From Isoetes taiwanensis (lineage: Eukaryota > Streptophyta > Lycopodiopsida > Isoetales > Isoetaceae), in assembly GCA_021234155.1 (NCBI GenBank), contig JAJEKV010000413.1, forward strand, positions 1-64,000: 64,000 nt of DNA, read 5' to 3'. Below are positions 12,206 to 22,864 of the stretch, one piece after another. The position numbers were made by a program, and so were the translations under genes. Numbering within the stretch: the stretch's first letter is position 1; the number at the start of each line of letters is the position of its first letter. The notes under the pieces were generated by a model. That model made no database searches. It was given only the letters and a program-made list of their open reading frames with translations, and was not told the origin of the DNA.

Positions 12206-12943
12206 TCAATCGCTACCGGTGGCAACATTGGCAAAGCCTTTGCTCTCGTGCTTCCCGAGCCCAATGCCCCGTTTCAATGCGGAGGATGTGCACCGTCTGC
12301 GAATGGAAGCTATAAGTCTGCGCTTCTTCATGGGTTGGGTGTACAAATCTTCGGTGTGGGCCTCTTGTGGCGTAGGGATTGACTTGCTGGCGATGGTGTG
12401 TGCCGCCTTAACGTGCGTCAGAGCCTCTGCATCCCAGAGCTTGCGAAGGAAAGTAGCATCTAGGTACAGTTTAAGTGCCTCGCGATCTTTCTTTGTCCTG
12501 ACCTGGAGCATCTGTTTGCCTGTACGCCGCAGCGGCGTGAGAACTTTCCAGCAGGATTTCAAACGTTGGGGACCCATCGCTGTGGCCAAAGCAAGATGGG
12601 GCAAAGCGTGTATCGCCATAGCGACCACCTTTTGGAAGTAAACGATATGGCGTTCCAATGCAGCCCGTTGAAGGGGTAGAAAGCCTGTCTCCTGGAGTAG
12701 GATCTGGTACGGAACTGTGGACTTCACCCCCAGGGCCCGTGCCAAGAAGGCCTTCTGCACCTGCTCGAGGTCATTCCAGGTGTTGAGGGATATCACCGGA
12801 CCCCACACTTCCGCCCCATACAAAAGGACCGGCTCAACCAAGGCCCGAAACAAATGTGACTGGTGGCCCCAGGCATAGAACTCTGCCTTGTGGCTGTTGT
12901 TCTGCATGGCATATAGTGCTTTCCAACCCGCCGTGACCCGCAA
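12206..12943 (-). pseudogene. LINE ORF2 C-terminal part (post-RT region)
   Basis: This is the longest continuous open frame of the LINE, 245 codons. It starts within the RT thumb-like region (TAGWKALYAMQNNS), passes HLFRALVEPVLLYGAEVWG, a conserved block in LINE RTs, and ends in a basic region (KKRRLIASIRRRC). The frame is open but upstream pieces lie in other frames, so no functional protein is expected. Confidence 0.7.
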
Positions 12944-13050
12944 CCTGATAGCCGCATCCCAATGGGTGGTACCAAGTACTTGTAGGTCGGAGCCACCTCT
13001 ACCTCTTGCCCCTGGTAAGTGAAGATGGGAAGCCTTGGTTGTGGGACGGT

Positions 13051-13968
13051 TTAACTAAGCGAAACACCTAGTTTTGGCCAAGTTAACTCGCATGCCGCTG
13101 AATTGGCAAAAGTGTCAAGAGCATCCGGTGATACCGCATGTCCTCGAGTATAGGCCATGAGGTTGACATCGCCGTAAGATATATGAGTTGCCGGATTGTG
13201 TGATGCATGAGATGCGCCAGCTACTCCCATGCTCGAGAGCCAATCTTTCAACCGGACAATGTATAGGCCAAAGAGTGTGGGGGAGAGGGGGCAACCCTCG
13301 ACGACTCTAATGCTAACGATTATCCGTACTGCCGCTGATGTGATACGGCCCGAGCATGCCTCGAAATGCGAGCCTATATACTCCATTCGCAAGTCCGGGG
13401 GTCCCCATCTGCCGCAATCGGCCCCGAGTTTGTTGGGGTACTTGTGTGGAATGCTTTGCAAAATCGGCCAAACAACAAGCATGTGTTCCACGCTTCTACA
13501 TTCCGCTATCCTCAATCAATGTGCGCAGAGTGAAGATATGATCGATGGTGGAATGTCCGGGCGGAAACCCCGCACATGTAAGAGCTCGCACCTCCGTTTC
13601 CCTCTGCCCATATTGTCACCACGCTCAAGGATGCCAACGATTTTGCAAAGAGAGTGACCATAATAGTAATGCGGTAGTTGGCGGGGCATTGACGGCCCCC
13701 CGCTTTGTATATGGGCACTACTCGCTAGTGGTCCATTGCGTAGGGAAACCTTCTCGCAATGCTTTATTGAACAATGCCGAGGAGGCGAGGCACCGTGGAG
13801 GCCCGCCCCATTTCGGAAGTTACGCTGCATGCCATCTAAATTTTTTGCCTTCCCATTAGCTAGACGCCTGTAGGCCCATGATAACATCCCTTCGTGATAA
13901 CGCAGAGCCATGCCTATCTCTGGAGGGACTGGTGCGACCCCGGAGCGGGTCGATGCAATTTGTTGCAA
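13051..13968 (-). pseudogene. LINE reverse transcriptase core, frameshifted
   Basis: Two adjoining minus-strand frames cover the RT core. The upstream one (13,516-13,968) has RLANGKAKNLDG and GFRPDIPPSI. The downstream one (13,051-13,515) has EGCPLSPTLFGLYIVRLKDW and then ISYGDVNLMAY where the catalytic YADD block should be. Only one Asp survives in that motif. A third frame carries IPIYKAGGRQCPANYR-like sequence. The enzyme is inactive. Confidence 0.7.
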
Positions 13969-14016
13969 AGTACCGTACCCATATACGGCGACGTTCGACG
14001 GTCCGTGGGTGCTTGC

Positions 14017-14553
14017 TCAAGACCCTTTCTCCGAATGTCTGGGGTGCCGGCCCGGAGACCAAACATCATTCTTCGATGCTCTGCGAGGTATCCGCCTTCT
14101 TGTTCTTGAGAAAGGAGCGGTATTGACCGATGGCCCGTGGGGGGAGATGGGATCGCTGACTTGCGGGTGTGCGTTTGAGCTCCCGACACTCATCATCAAA
14201 CCATTTGTTGCGGAAAAGGTGGTAGTGCCTGCGGGTTCGCCGTGGCGGCCTCTCCCAAAGCATCTTCGGCAACCGCCGAAGCAGGTGTGAGTCAGCTCGG
14301 CCAGATTGCTCTTGAAGTGTGGGGAGTCGCAGCAGTCCCCCGGATCATGCTCAAGTAGTCGGGCATAGGTCTCTGCAGTGGCCGTAGTCCGGCAGCTTGT
14401 TGGGGCACCGGTGTGTTGAAGCGGCGGGTGCACGGGGGAAGCCTCCCAATGTAGATGCATGAACAGGGGCCGATGGTCCGAATCTACTTCCTCGTCCCGA
14501 GTGTCTGTCAAGATGGAAAAATGAGTAACCAGTGTGCAGATCCCGTTCCTCAA
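14017..14553 (-). pseudogene. LINE endonuclease C-terminus and linker
   Basis: The frame carries EEVDSDHRPLFMHLHW. SDH.PL is the last catalytic motif of apurinic-like endonucleases in LINEs and contains the general-base His. An overlapping frame continues with FRNKWFDDECRELKR, a common LINE linker motif. Upstream endonuclease motifs (14.55-15.1 kb) are only faintly visible, for example FDLVICN near 14.66 kb. Confidence 0.65.
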
Positions 14554-16146
14554 CCGCCAGATAATCCACCACCCGGAGCCGCCCCTTGGTTCTCCACGTC
14601 TACAAGTGTAAGCAGGCGGAAGACGACCACCAACCCATTACAAATAACCAAGTCAAAGATACTACCCAACAACAACAACTGCCTGCCATAGCGCGAAATA
14701 TGGCTGTCATCTGATATCCTTGACCAAGCCACCTGCGGGGTTCAAGCGCAAGGCGTCCTCGCCGGGGTCAAATTTTTGGAACCCTGCTTTCGGCTCACGT
14801 GCGTAAAGATCAAAAGTCGCCAAGCAACATAACCCTGCCCAATTGTTTGTGTTGTTGTATGTCATCATATAGATCGACATAGGGCTCCAATCGATCCACA
14901 TCCAAATGAGTGTTATAGAAGTTGCTCGGCATGTGGTGAGGAGAGTGTCGCCACCGCCATGCCGCACGCCAAGACCCACAAGTAGTAGCTTATTGAGCTC
15001 GCTCTGCTTTGTGCAACGACCGAAGTGGCCTGTTGTGCACGGAGGCAAAGTAACGCCATGCCCGCTGTCGTATTAATCATTGAACACCGAGAACGCAGAT
15101 AGCCCGGAGGTCCCGTGACTGTGGCCCCGGTGATGTTCCCATGTTCCATGAGGAAAATGAGATCCATATTCGTGCAATAGAGGTGAGACTCTCATATACG
15201 CTGTGGGAAGCCTCGACAGTTCTAAGACACCATCCCAGGCACGCCTCCTATTTGTTGGCAACGATGTGGGACGCCGATGATCCGCTGCGGTGGGGGCGCG
15301 TGCGAGCGGAGGTGCAAGTCGGGGTACCGAATGCAGCCAGCAGGGAGTGGAGTGGCGCGGTACCGATGCATTGCATCGGCGACCTCGGCAGTGCCGGCCA
15401 CCGAAAATGCAAAACTTCCCTGACAAGGCACGCAGCCCCCTCTACGACGGACGCCCCTGACCTGGGGCAGTGCCGCCGCAGACTCCTGTTGCATCGAGGG
15501 GGTGAGATCCGGTCGACGACAGAGATCCCCCTTCAATTGCCGACCTGACGCCAGGATGGCCTCCACGTACTCACATGTCCGCCAATCGCGGAAGGTAACA
15601 ACGCGCGGGCGATCACAGGCGTTGAGTCCCAAGGCTTGCTTGCTCTAGGAATGTGTACCGCAGTCGGGAATGCCATTCGGGATAGATCCCATCCTGAATG
15701 CGCTTTGGCGAGATCTTCCCCCTCCTCCGAGAGTCCACGCACCACCACATTATGACGTCGGCTTTTGTTCGGCCGCCACCGAGTCGAGGGGCAACATTAG
15801 CGCCCCCAGCAGGTGATGCCCGCTGGCTCGAAGGTGATGGGGGTCGCCACAGCGAGGGCGATGTGTTGTGTGAGGTGGAGGAGGTGGTGTCCGTCACTTG
15901 TTTGGCATGCACCCATGGCCGCGGGGCACGCGGCGCTTTGGATGTCCCCGTGTTGCGGCCTCTCTGCGCCTCTGAGTCGAGCCCAGCTCTGTTGGAACCC
16001 TGGCCGCTTGGCCAACTCACTCGCGCGGTGCAGCGGTGTTCATGGACCTCAAAGATGGAGGCCATGCCACACGGGCAATGGTTGCTTTGAGCTCTGAATC
16101 TCCCCGATCGTGTCTCGCCCCACTCTGCAGGGTTCTCAGCTAGCAA

Positions 16147-18611
16147 TTGTGACGAGCCTGCCGAGTTGACCCTCCAGGCAACTCGGGATCTTGTCTAACT
16201 TAAGGCTACAATTATGTACAGGTGAATTTAGGTGAAGAATTTAATCTTGCTTTGCAAATTAAAATCCACAGTTTATGCTCAACTGACAATACTGCTCATG
16301 CATTCAACATATTCATAAGCTTAGTATATTACAATCTCAAGTTGAGCAAATAAGCATCTCAATATTTACAATGTGTTATAATATACATGCACAATAGCAC
16401 TGAGCAAATCAACAGAAACTACTAGCTCTAGAATTCAAGCATGGTTCCTGGCCACATTGCCACCATCAACTTGGCCGCCGCCTTGCGGGTTCACTGCACA
16501 TGCACTCACTGGGGTTAGTCCTCGTGACTAAGTGGGGATCCCGTAGCTGCTGCTGCATACATGGAAACACTCGGGCATCTTGGATAACAAGAACATAGAC
16601 AATTCAAACACAAGATTTTATGGTGCAGTGCTAGACAATGACAATTAAGAAAATCATAAGCATCAAGAGCAAAACATAAAGTCAAAGTACCTACAAGTAG
16701 GCCCTGTTAGCAGAGAAATGCCCGGCCAGCTCACATTCCGAAAGCCCCGCATGAGTTGGTGGGGGTGAACCTCAGATATCAAGATACCCTTCCCCACCCG
16801 TGCCCGGCGGCCGGAGGACCTCTTACCATGGAGTCATGGGAGTTGACGTACAACCTCACCGGAAGCTACTGCGGAGGAGGAGGCGCCCGTGTCACGAGCA
16901 TAGATACAAAGAACACGGATGGCGGAATGCCGAACGCGCCTGGCCACCGAACCTGGAAGTCCGACCCCGGAGGATCCAAATACATAAATAAACACCAAGC
17001 ACTGTGACATAATAGCTATGACAACAACATGTAATGTTCCTTAGAATATTTCCTAAACAGGTGTCTAAACCATACCCTCGCCGAGGTTGCCCATACAACC
17101 TGCCCATATTGGGGTAGCCGGCCAAAGGGCGAAATCTCAATAACAACCAACTTGTCGATGCTTGATGCTCAAACAAAGCAAGCTACAAAATCGATGCGGA
17201 ACTTACTTCCCAACATTATTCATTTAAGGCCCTTAGCTAAGGTTTTAGAGTTTTTACATTAAAAAGCCAGTTCCGTAGCTAATGGATTTATTGAAACAAG
17301 TAATGCGGAGTCTCGTAATTACATGCATACAGCTTTAAAATCTGCAGGGTCTTATGACAACAACTGCTTGTAACTTCTGCCAACTAGTCCCTAGGCTACT
17401 CCAGTCTCCAGGAGCCAAGAATCTCCCACTTTTAGGAGTTCTCAAATTATTACTCTTTAATTACACTTATTCTTTATTACATGTTTTTCTGAAGCAATAC
17501 GATTTCTTACATATATTTCCAGCCCTTGTGTTCTCCCAATCACCTGCAACTTGCCAGGACTTACTTGGTGGATAGATTCCATCATCTTATACTTCCCATA
17601 TTCCCTTTCTTATATCTATGTATCCTAAAAATAACAACATGTTAACACTCAACAATTAGCAAATTAACATAGACAATAAACAAACAAAGAAAGAAGACCA
17701 GAAAGTTACAGAAACAAAAGAGAGACCTCGTCTCCTTTTACTATGATTTTGGGCATTAATTCTCTCTATACCAATGACCCACTGAGAAATCAGCCTGTTC
17801 CAGCCCCAAATCGGCCTGATCCAAAGGGTTTCCAATCAAAAAACATCCAGCAGCAACAGATAGGTTGGGCTTCTGAAACAGATCTGGCAGCCCCCAATCT
17901 TGATCAAATCCTCTATAATCCGGTTCGTTATTGCTGCTAAAGCCTATCTTGATAGACCCATAAGAGATTCACATCATTTTATGGCAATTCTAAGTCATTC
18001 TGGGCTGTTTTTTTGGTACTACTGTCACCATCCAACAACTACTTCCAGCTCTAATTTCAGCCAAACAACTATTGCTTCTCCAATTTCGGCCCTTTAGCAA
18101 GCCAAATCGATGTGTTCCAGGTCATTTCCAAGAGTCTCAAGAAGATCCAGTTCCACATGTGACGATTTTGTTGCGATTTTGTTACAGAATATAACCCTTA
18201 ATGCAGCCCATAGTTTTCCAGTTAGGATTAATTCAGCCCTCCTTTAAACCTTATCCTATTCCACAAACACCTCCTGCTTGCTTACTCTGATGGAAAACCT
18301 CTCAATCACAATCACAGCTCTTATCATATGCAATTTGACTCTTAGCAGCCTATGCAAACCTCAATTGAATCCTTAGAATTCAAAACCCCACCTGATAGAA
18401 TAGATCGATGCAGTTCTTGATGATATTGTCAAGCTCCTGCCTTCTCGGTGTCTCCTCAGCCCCACAATCTTCAAAACCGTCCTCTTGCAAAAAAACCTCA
18501 CGTCCTCTTCTACAATTTTTCTTTTTATAGTTTTGCTTATGTGGATATATGCCATGCATATATCCCAATCTATTAGATATATGCTTTATGTGCAATACCA
18601 ATGCTGCAGTC
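16147..18611. other. No gene recognised
   Basis: Mixed composition: GC-richer at 16,440-17,110 and AT-rich after. No coding motif, terminal repeat or RNA gene could be supported. The GC-richer part may be a fragment of an unidentified retroelement. Confidence 0.3.
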
Positions 18612-18908
18612 TTAGGGCCTAGGATCGTTACAATTAGAGAAGGGGCAGGTTTTTTTTTTCAGGTTTGCATTGGGTCGCGCATGGAGCTTGCTGTAGGTGT
18701 CGATCAGTGAGGCGGATGCTAATTCGGCCGCTTGAGGTGTCGATTTGGTTGCTAGTGTGTCGCCAAGAAAAGCATGGGTGTTTTGCGATGACGATTTCTT
18801 ATTCGACATCATAATTTTGATGGGTGTTGTCCGCTATATGAGTCCGGGTTGAGCACGGCGGCTGGAACGACTCGCGATGATAACGGTTAATAGCGCCCCG
18901 GCCCCGCT

Positions 18909-19965
18909 TTGTTTGCTTGTTTTTCTTTGTTGATCATGTCCGCTATGAGATCGCGCCGTAAAAGGGTAAACCGGTGTGCCTTTATGGGCCCTTGCCCCGT
19001 TTCCATGCCAATAAAATCGAGTGTCAGACAGATCGAGACCTCGCCCATGCCCACTCATGCCATGCCCGACCTTTGTCTGCTTCAGATGCAATAGATGCCC
19101 CTCGGACATTGGCCTTGTCCGGTCAAGACGTTCCTCAGAAGTTTCTTTGATGCCCCCGCCTTTGTTCTCGCAATAGAAGGTACTTTGTCCGGGCGCAGCT
19201 TGCCCCGAGAGGGGTCTTCTGCTGATCACCTCCATATGCAGGTTGTGCTTAGAGAGTCCGCCATAAGAGTCCTAAGGCCCTGAACGATGCTATCAAAAGG
19301 GAGTTTAATTGGCCCTCTAAGCCTTATCTTAGTGTGCAAGTCCCTCAAGAATAACAGGTTGCACTGCTTTGAGGGCAAGCTGGGATACTGCATGAAAGAC
19401 GTAGGCAAGGTGCATTACTCCTGCCACCTGCACAATATATTTGAAACGATGATTGAGAAGAAAAAAAATTTGTATGTAAGATGGGGTGCTGGGGATACGA
19501 AGGGCCTTTGTGTGTTGGATAACAGAAACCTTCTGAACAAGGCTGCTCACTTTGTGTTTTACCGTGGTGGACGTAGATTGACTCCTAGTTTAACGTTCAC
19601 AATTTGCAGGATGCTGAGAAGCGAGAAATATACTCTGAGCAGTTGGATAATCCCATCTAATACTGCCCATGTGAACGCGTATAGAGTCCGTGTTGCTTGG
19701 ATGTTGAATCCCTCTCATTGTATGCCATCTGATGTTAGAAAAATCCTGTTTGGTTTGCCTGTAGGTTATGTGCCTGTTGAACAGAATGGGCCAGGCCGCC
19801 GCTGATATTGGGATGATTCTGTGCCATTTGATGAGATGGATTGTAATTTCTAGGATATCCATAATCCATTGTTTAGCCCTGATATTGAAATCCCTGATCA
19901 TGGTGTGGATTACATCCCCATCCACACTGGGGATCACACGATGGGGGTTGGCTGACATATTGTTT
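18909..19965 (+). pseudogene. HUH endonuclease (Rep-like), stop-riddled
   Basis: A single plus-strand frame stays readable for about 1 kb with few stops. It contains DHLHMQVVL (HUH histidines at 19,227-19,229 and 19,233-19,235), then LGYCMKDVGKVHY (Tyr codon at 19,386-19,388), matching Rep motifs HUH and YCxK(D). A conserved-looking block follows (LLNKAAHFVFYRGG, ICRMLRSEKYTLSSWIIPS, DVRKILFG). Downstream the same frame encodes an acidic tail (DSVPFDEMDC, SPDIEIPDHGVDYIPIHTG). Stops are TAG 19,092, TGA 19,281, TGA 19,803 and a TAG near 19,851, none needing a frameshift. All fit C-to-T decay of CAG or CGA. Motif I upstream of HUH is not clear. Confidence 0.6.
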
Positions 19966-20038
19966 GTGTTGTTGCATGTACAGTTTTGGTTTCTTTCAGC
20001 ATGTGTTTGTAGTGGTAACAATTTGTTGCAGGATACAG

Positions 20039-20449
20039 ATGGAGACCGATGGGAATCCTGCTGGGGAGACGGGTCATCCCGTCGTGAGCTTGGATCCATC
20101 TTTGATAAGCTCTAGGATTGACGATTCTCATCCTGATCCTTAGGTTTATCCTCCTGAGGGGAAGTAGTTGTTCACTACAGAGGAATTTATAACGAGTATT
20201 ATCCAGGTTGGAACGGAGGCCCATCGAATAGCTGCTTCCCTTAGGATCCTGCAGAGGCAATTGACTGGCTTTTATGCGGCCATCGATTCGACGATCTCTA
20301 GTGTTGCCTGGGAGCAGCTTGGTACTTCGTTATCTGAGTTGCATGCTTTGAGGTCTCACATGAGCCTCGCTAGGGGTTTGTTGACGCAGGAAATCCGCCA
20401 GCTTGATGCTGTGATCAGGGGGGCTGCATCTGGAGAACCCATGAATTAG
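20039..20449 (+). pseudogene. Second ORF of the HUH element, coiled-coil-like
   Basis: Begins METDGNPAGETGHPVV and ends AASGEPMN; about 136 codons in one frame with two TAG stops (near 20,141 and 20,165). The C-terminal half (TEAHRIAASLRILQRQL, LSELHALRSHMSLARGLL) has heptad-like Leu/Ile spacing. It lies just downstream of the HUH frame on the same strand, with a pyrimidine-rich 'tttgttgcag' before it that could be an acceptor site. No family recognised. Confidence 0.4.
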
Positions 20450-20644
20450 GCCTTGTTGTTGTTCATCCTCTTTGCAATGTTCTTGTTTGGTGCAGTTTTA
20501 TGTGCATGGCGCCCATGCCACATGTACTTTTCTGAGCCTATGAATATGTAATATTCTGTTCTTTGATGCTGTGTGTTGTTCATGCTTAGTTGATTGCACT
20601 TCATTACTAACATCTGCAGAATTTTAGAGGGCTTTAGCCCCTGG

Positions 20645-20683
20645 GCATAAGGGAGACCCCCTCTACTAGGATCTCCCTTATGC
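20645..20683 (+). repeat. 12-bp perfect-stem hairpin
   Basis: The arm gcataagggaga (20,645-20,656) is exactly complementary to tctcccttatgc (20,672-20,683), with a 15-nt loop. It lies about 200 bp beyond the last ORF of the HUH element, where a terminal hairpin would be expected for a rolling-circle-type element. Confidence 0.8.
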
Positions 20684-20705
20684 TCGGATGAGCATTGGCA
20701 TTGTG

Positions 20706-20919
20706 TTGGGGTTCAACTCCCCAAGCTCACTAACTAATTGTGTTTGTTGGCTTCCAAGCATCCAAGGAAACCACACATAGGATCATCAAATGCATGCCAT
20801 TGACAACTGGAGCTTGGAATGGCAGCCAATGGCATGTGTTTGATGGCTCCTATGCATGATCTGAGTGCGTCGTCCAGGTAAGCCATAGGCTTTGGATTCA
20901 TATGGGGTTCGATTCCCCA
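20706..20919 (+). repeat. Two related short hairpins
   Basis: 'ttggggttcaactccccaa' at 20,706-20,724 and 'tggggttcgattcccca' at 20,903-20,919 are self-complementary and similar to each other. They also resemble a tRNA T-arm/B-box, but no A box, acceptor stem or anticodon arm accompanies them. Confidence 0.55.
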
Positions 20920-21309
20920 GGCCCATGTGATTGTGTGATGTTCTTCATGTTGTTGGGTCATGAAGTGTTGTCATGCAGTAGTCTGTTATGTTGTTTTCAT
21001 ACTATACTATATTAAAGCGAGAATACTGTTTTATCCAATGGTCTGTGCTTTAGTAATGCCCCCTTCAAAGTCGGGTCAACCTGAAAAAGACTTGCTTAAC
21101 GTTGTGGATTTGTGGAGAGGGAATATGTTGCCAGATGTGCTGTTATTTAATGGCTGAGAAGCCATAATACAAGGTTTAGCCATAATGCAACCAAGGACTA
21201 TATTTGCTATGAAAAGAACACCGAATAAGGAAAAAAAAACACCTGAAAAGCCGTACATATATATTGCTCATCTTCTCCCGAGAATATTGATCTTACGGTG
21301 TGGATCGAT

Positions 21310-21480
21310 AGAATTTATTAGTTAGCTAGTTAGTTAGTAGCTTTAGCGATATACCACTTGGCAAAGATTCCCTAGGATATATATGTCGATTCATTCTTCG
21401 GTAGACATTCACCGACTTTCATTCTCAGCACACATTACACATGATGAGGCTTGAACTCACCCATTTCTCCACCGCAAAGA
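21310..21480 (-). repeat. SINE-like sequence with TTAG tail
   Basis: A TTAG/TAGC run at 21,315-21,345 is followed by 'accacttggca', and ends near 21,440-21,480 with a B-box-like 'gaggcttgaactcaccc' in reverse orientation. It resembles the other SINEs but has a different tail. Confidence 0.4.
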
Positions 21481-21614
21481 GCTAATGGTGAGTTTTTTCT
21501 TGGATTTATACACTCCGTGAAATCCACAATAAGTTTACACTAGACTAGATTTACATCATCGGATCCAACAATAACCCACCCCTTTTTGCAAGTCTAGATT
21601 AGAAAAGGAGGAGA

Positions 21615-21812
21615 GGGAGGAGGAACCATTTTTATGTCATCAAATTGACAGCATCCAATTGGACATATGCAAACATATGATGCGCACACCATTAACATTG
21701 CTTCGTTGGTGTCCTACCTCCAACTATATTGAATGCGACTCTAGCTGGCCTTGAACTCAAGATATATATATTTGTTTAAGGACTAGTGTGTTACCACTAA
21801 CCAAACACCCGT
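21615..21812 (-). repeat. SINE, near full length
   Basis: The minus strand shows a head with 'tggttagtggtaacacacta' (A-box-like) and a 'ttgagttcaaggcc' B-box-like block, then a body with 'caaagttg'-type sequence, ending in 'gatgctgtcaatttgatgac'. Order and length (about 200 bp) agree with the copy at 38,499-38,698. Confidence 0.6.
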
Positions 21813-22864
21813 AAGAAAGAAAGGATCAGATTCAAATTTACTTAGATCTAAAAATTGTATCCTTTGTTTTGTAACTGGGACTACCACCTATCCACTGATA
21901 GAAGTCATGATATTAAACTTGGCTTTTCGACGGTCATTTTACTCTGCTGAGCCTAAGTTGGAGTATGCTACTAGATATCCTATGAATCATGTTTTCTAAA
22001 AGATATTAGGCTCTGCCATTTTGCTGTCAAATTCCTATAGTATTTCTTAAGTATTTTTGCCACCAAATATCTTATGCCCTTTCGAATTTCTCAACTTCCA
22101 TAAGAAACATATCGAAGAGCCTCCAGTAGCCAGATGTTTTTGCAACATCCAGATATAGACTGATGTTAGTCATACTTAAACTCGTGACCTCGGGTGTGGC
22201 AGTTTAAAGTCCTACTAGTAGACCGTACCAACTTGAACTACAATCAGCAATCAATTGATTTTTGATTTGGGGATTACCATCATGAATTCAGCATCAGCCA
22301 CCACCTTTCATTTCAAGTTGTGTATTGGGATAGGCAAAAGCAATTAGGTGTTCCAGTTATTCTTTTTTAACTCACATTTCCTTGGTATTGATCCACTCTC
22401 TTGTAAACACATGTAAGCTTCAAATGGTTCAATAAAGATCATTCGATATCATGATCTCTTGGAAGTTGCATACTGTACTATCAGCAGACTGAACTGTAGC
22501 AAATAGCTTGTAACATTGTCCAGAATGGGATCCTCCTTTCTAATCCTATACAATTCTTCAAGAGAAGGATCCAAAATCATAATATAGAGAAGGCCATCTA
22601 TGTGGGAATTCAGATGCAAGGGGTTTTTTTCCTCCTGTTCCCTCTTAAAAGGTTATATGCGAAGACCTTTAGATCTTCTTATTGCAAGATATTGATTTAT
22701 GCGAAGATCTTTAGATCAAAGATCTTATTGCAGGATATTGATTAACTTAAAATTGCTTTATCAAATACTGCAAAGCCTTATCACCAATTGAAAACTTGGC
22801 ACAAAGAGAGCGCGAATGAGACATGCTTCTGAATTAATATACACTCAGCTCATAAAAGAGTGTG
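21813..22864. other. No gene; possible further SINE fragment
   Basis: At 22,140-22,232 a reverse-oriented segment has 'gtcacgagtttaagtatgac' and 'ctactagtagg', which may be another tRNA-derived head. Otherwise there is 3' flank of the bL27 gene and no coding signal. Confidence 0.3.

Larger units (their letters stand above)
11831..16146 (-). mobile_element. Decayed APE-type LINE (non-LTR retrotransposon)
   Basis: A 5'-to-3' minus-strand series of fragments gives the classic order. A Cys/His-rich segment (CPCG..FEVHEHRC) lies near 16.05-16.1 kb. An endonuclease follows, with the SDHRPL motif near 14.46 kb. A linker with WFDDECRELKR lies near 14.2 kb. The reverse transcriptase has RLANGKAKNLDG (about 13.85 kb), GFRPD (about 13.57 kb), EGCPLSPTLFGLY (about 13.27 kb) and a decayed YxDD-like block at SYGDV (about 13.18 kb). 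The C-terminal region has HLFRALVEPVLLYGAEVWG (about 12.8 kb). Many frameshifts separate these pieces. The 3' terminus at 11,831-11,850 is three GAATAG units, a simple-repeat tail rather than poly(A). I found no target duplication. The region is clearly GC-richer than its surroundings. Confidence 0.85.
18612..20950 (+). mobile_element. Decayed HUH-endonuclease element (replitron-like)
   Basis: One element is inferred from three linked parts on the plus strand: a Rep-like HUH endonuclease frame (about 18,909-19,960), a second small ORF (20,039-20,449) and a cluster of strong hairpins (20,645-20,683, 20,706-20,724, 20,903-20,919). HUH enzymes nick one DNA strand through a tyrosine and drive rolling-circle-type transposition. 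Replitrons are a eukaryotic transposon group encoding such enzymes; assignment to them is from remembered motif layout, not a search. Both ends are uncertain. Confidence 0.5.

Noticed and set aside
12117..12641. 174-codon plus-strand open frame
   Set aside because: Antisense to the LINE C-terminal frame, which has recognisable RT motifs; the plus frame has none.
18834..19235. 133-codon minus-strand open frame
   Set aside because: Shadow of the plus-strand HUH frame, which carries the family motifs.
20706..20919. tRNA genes suggested by T-arm-like sequences
   Set aside because: No acceptor stem, D arm or anticodon arm can be paired around either one.
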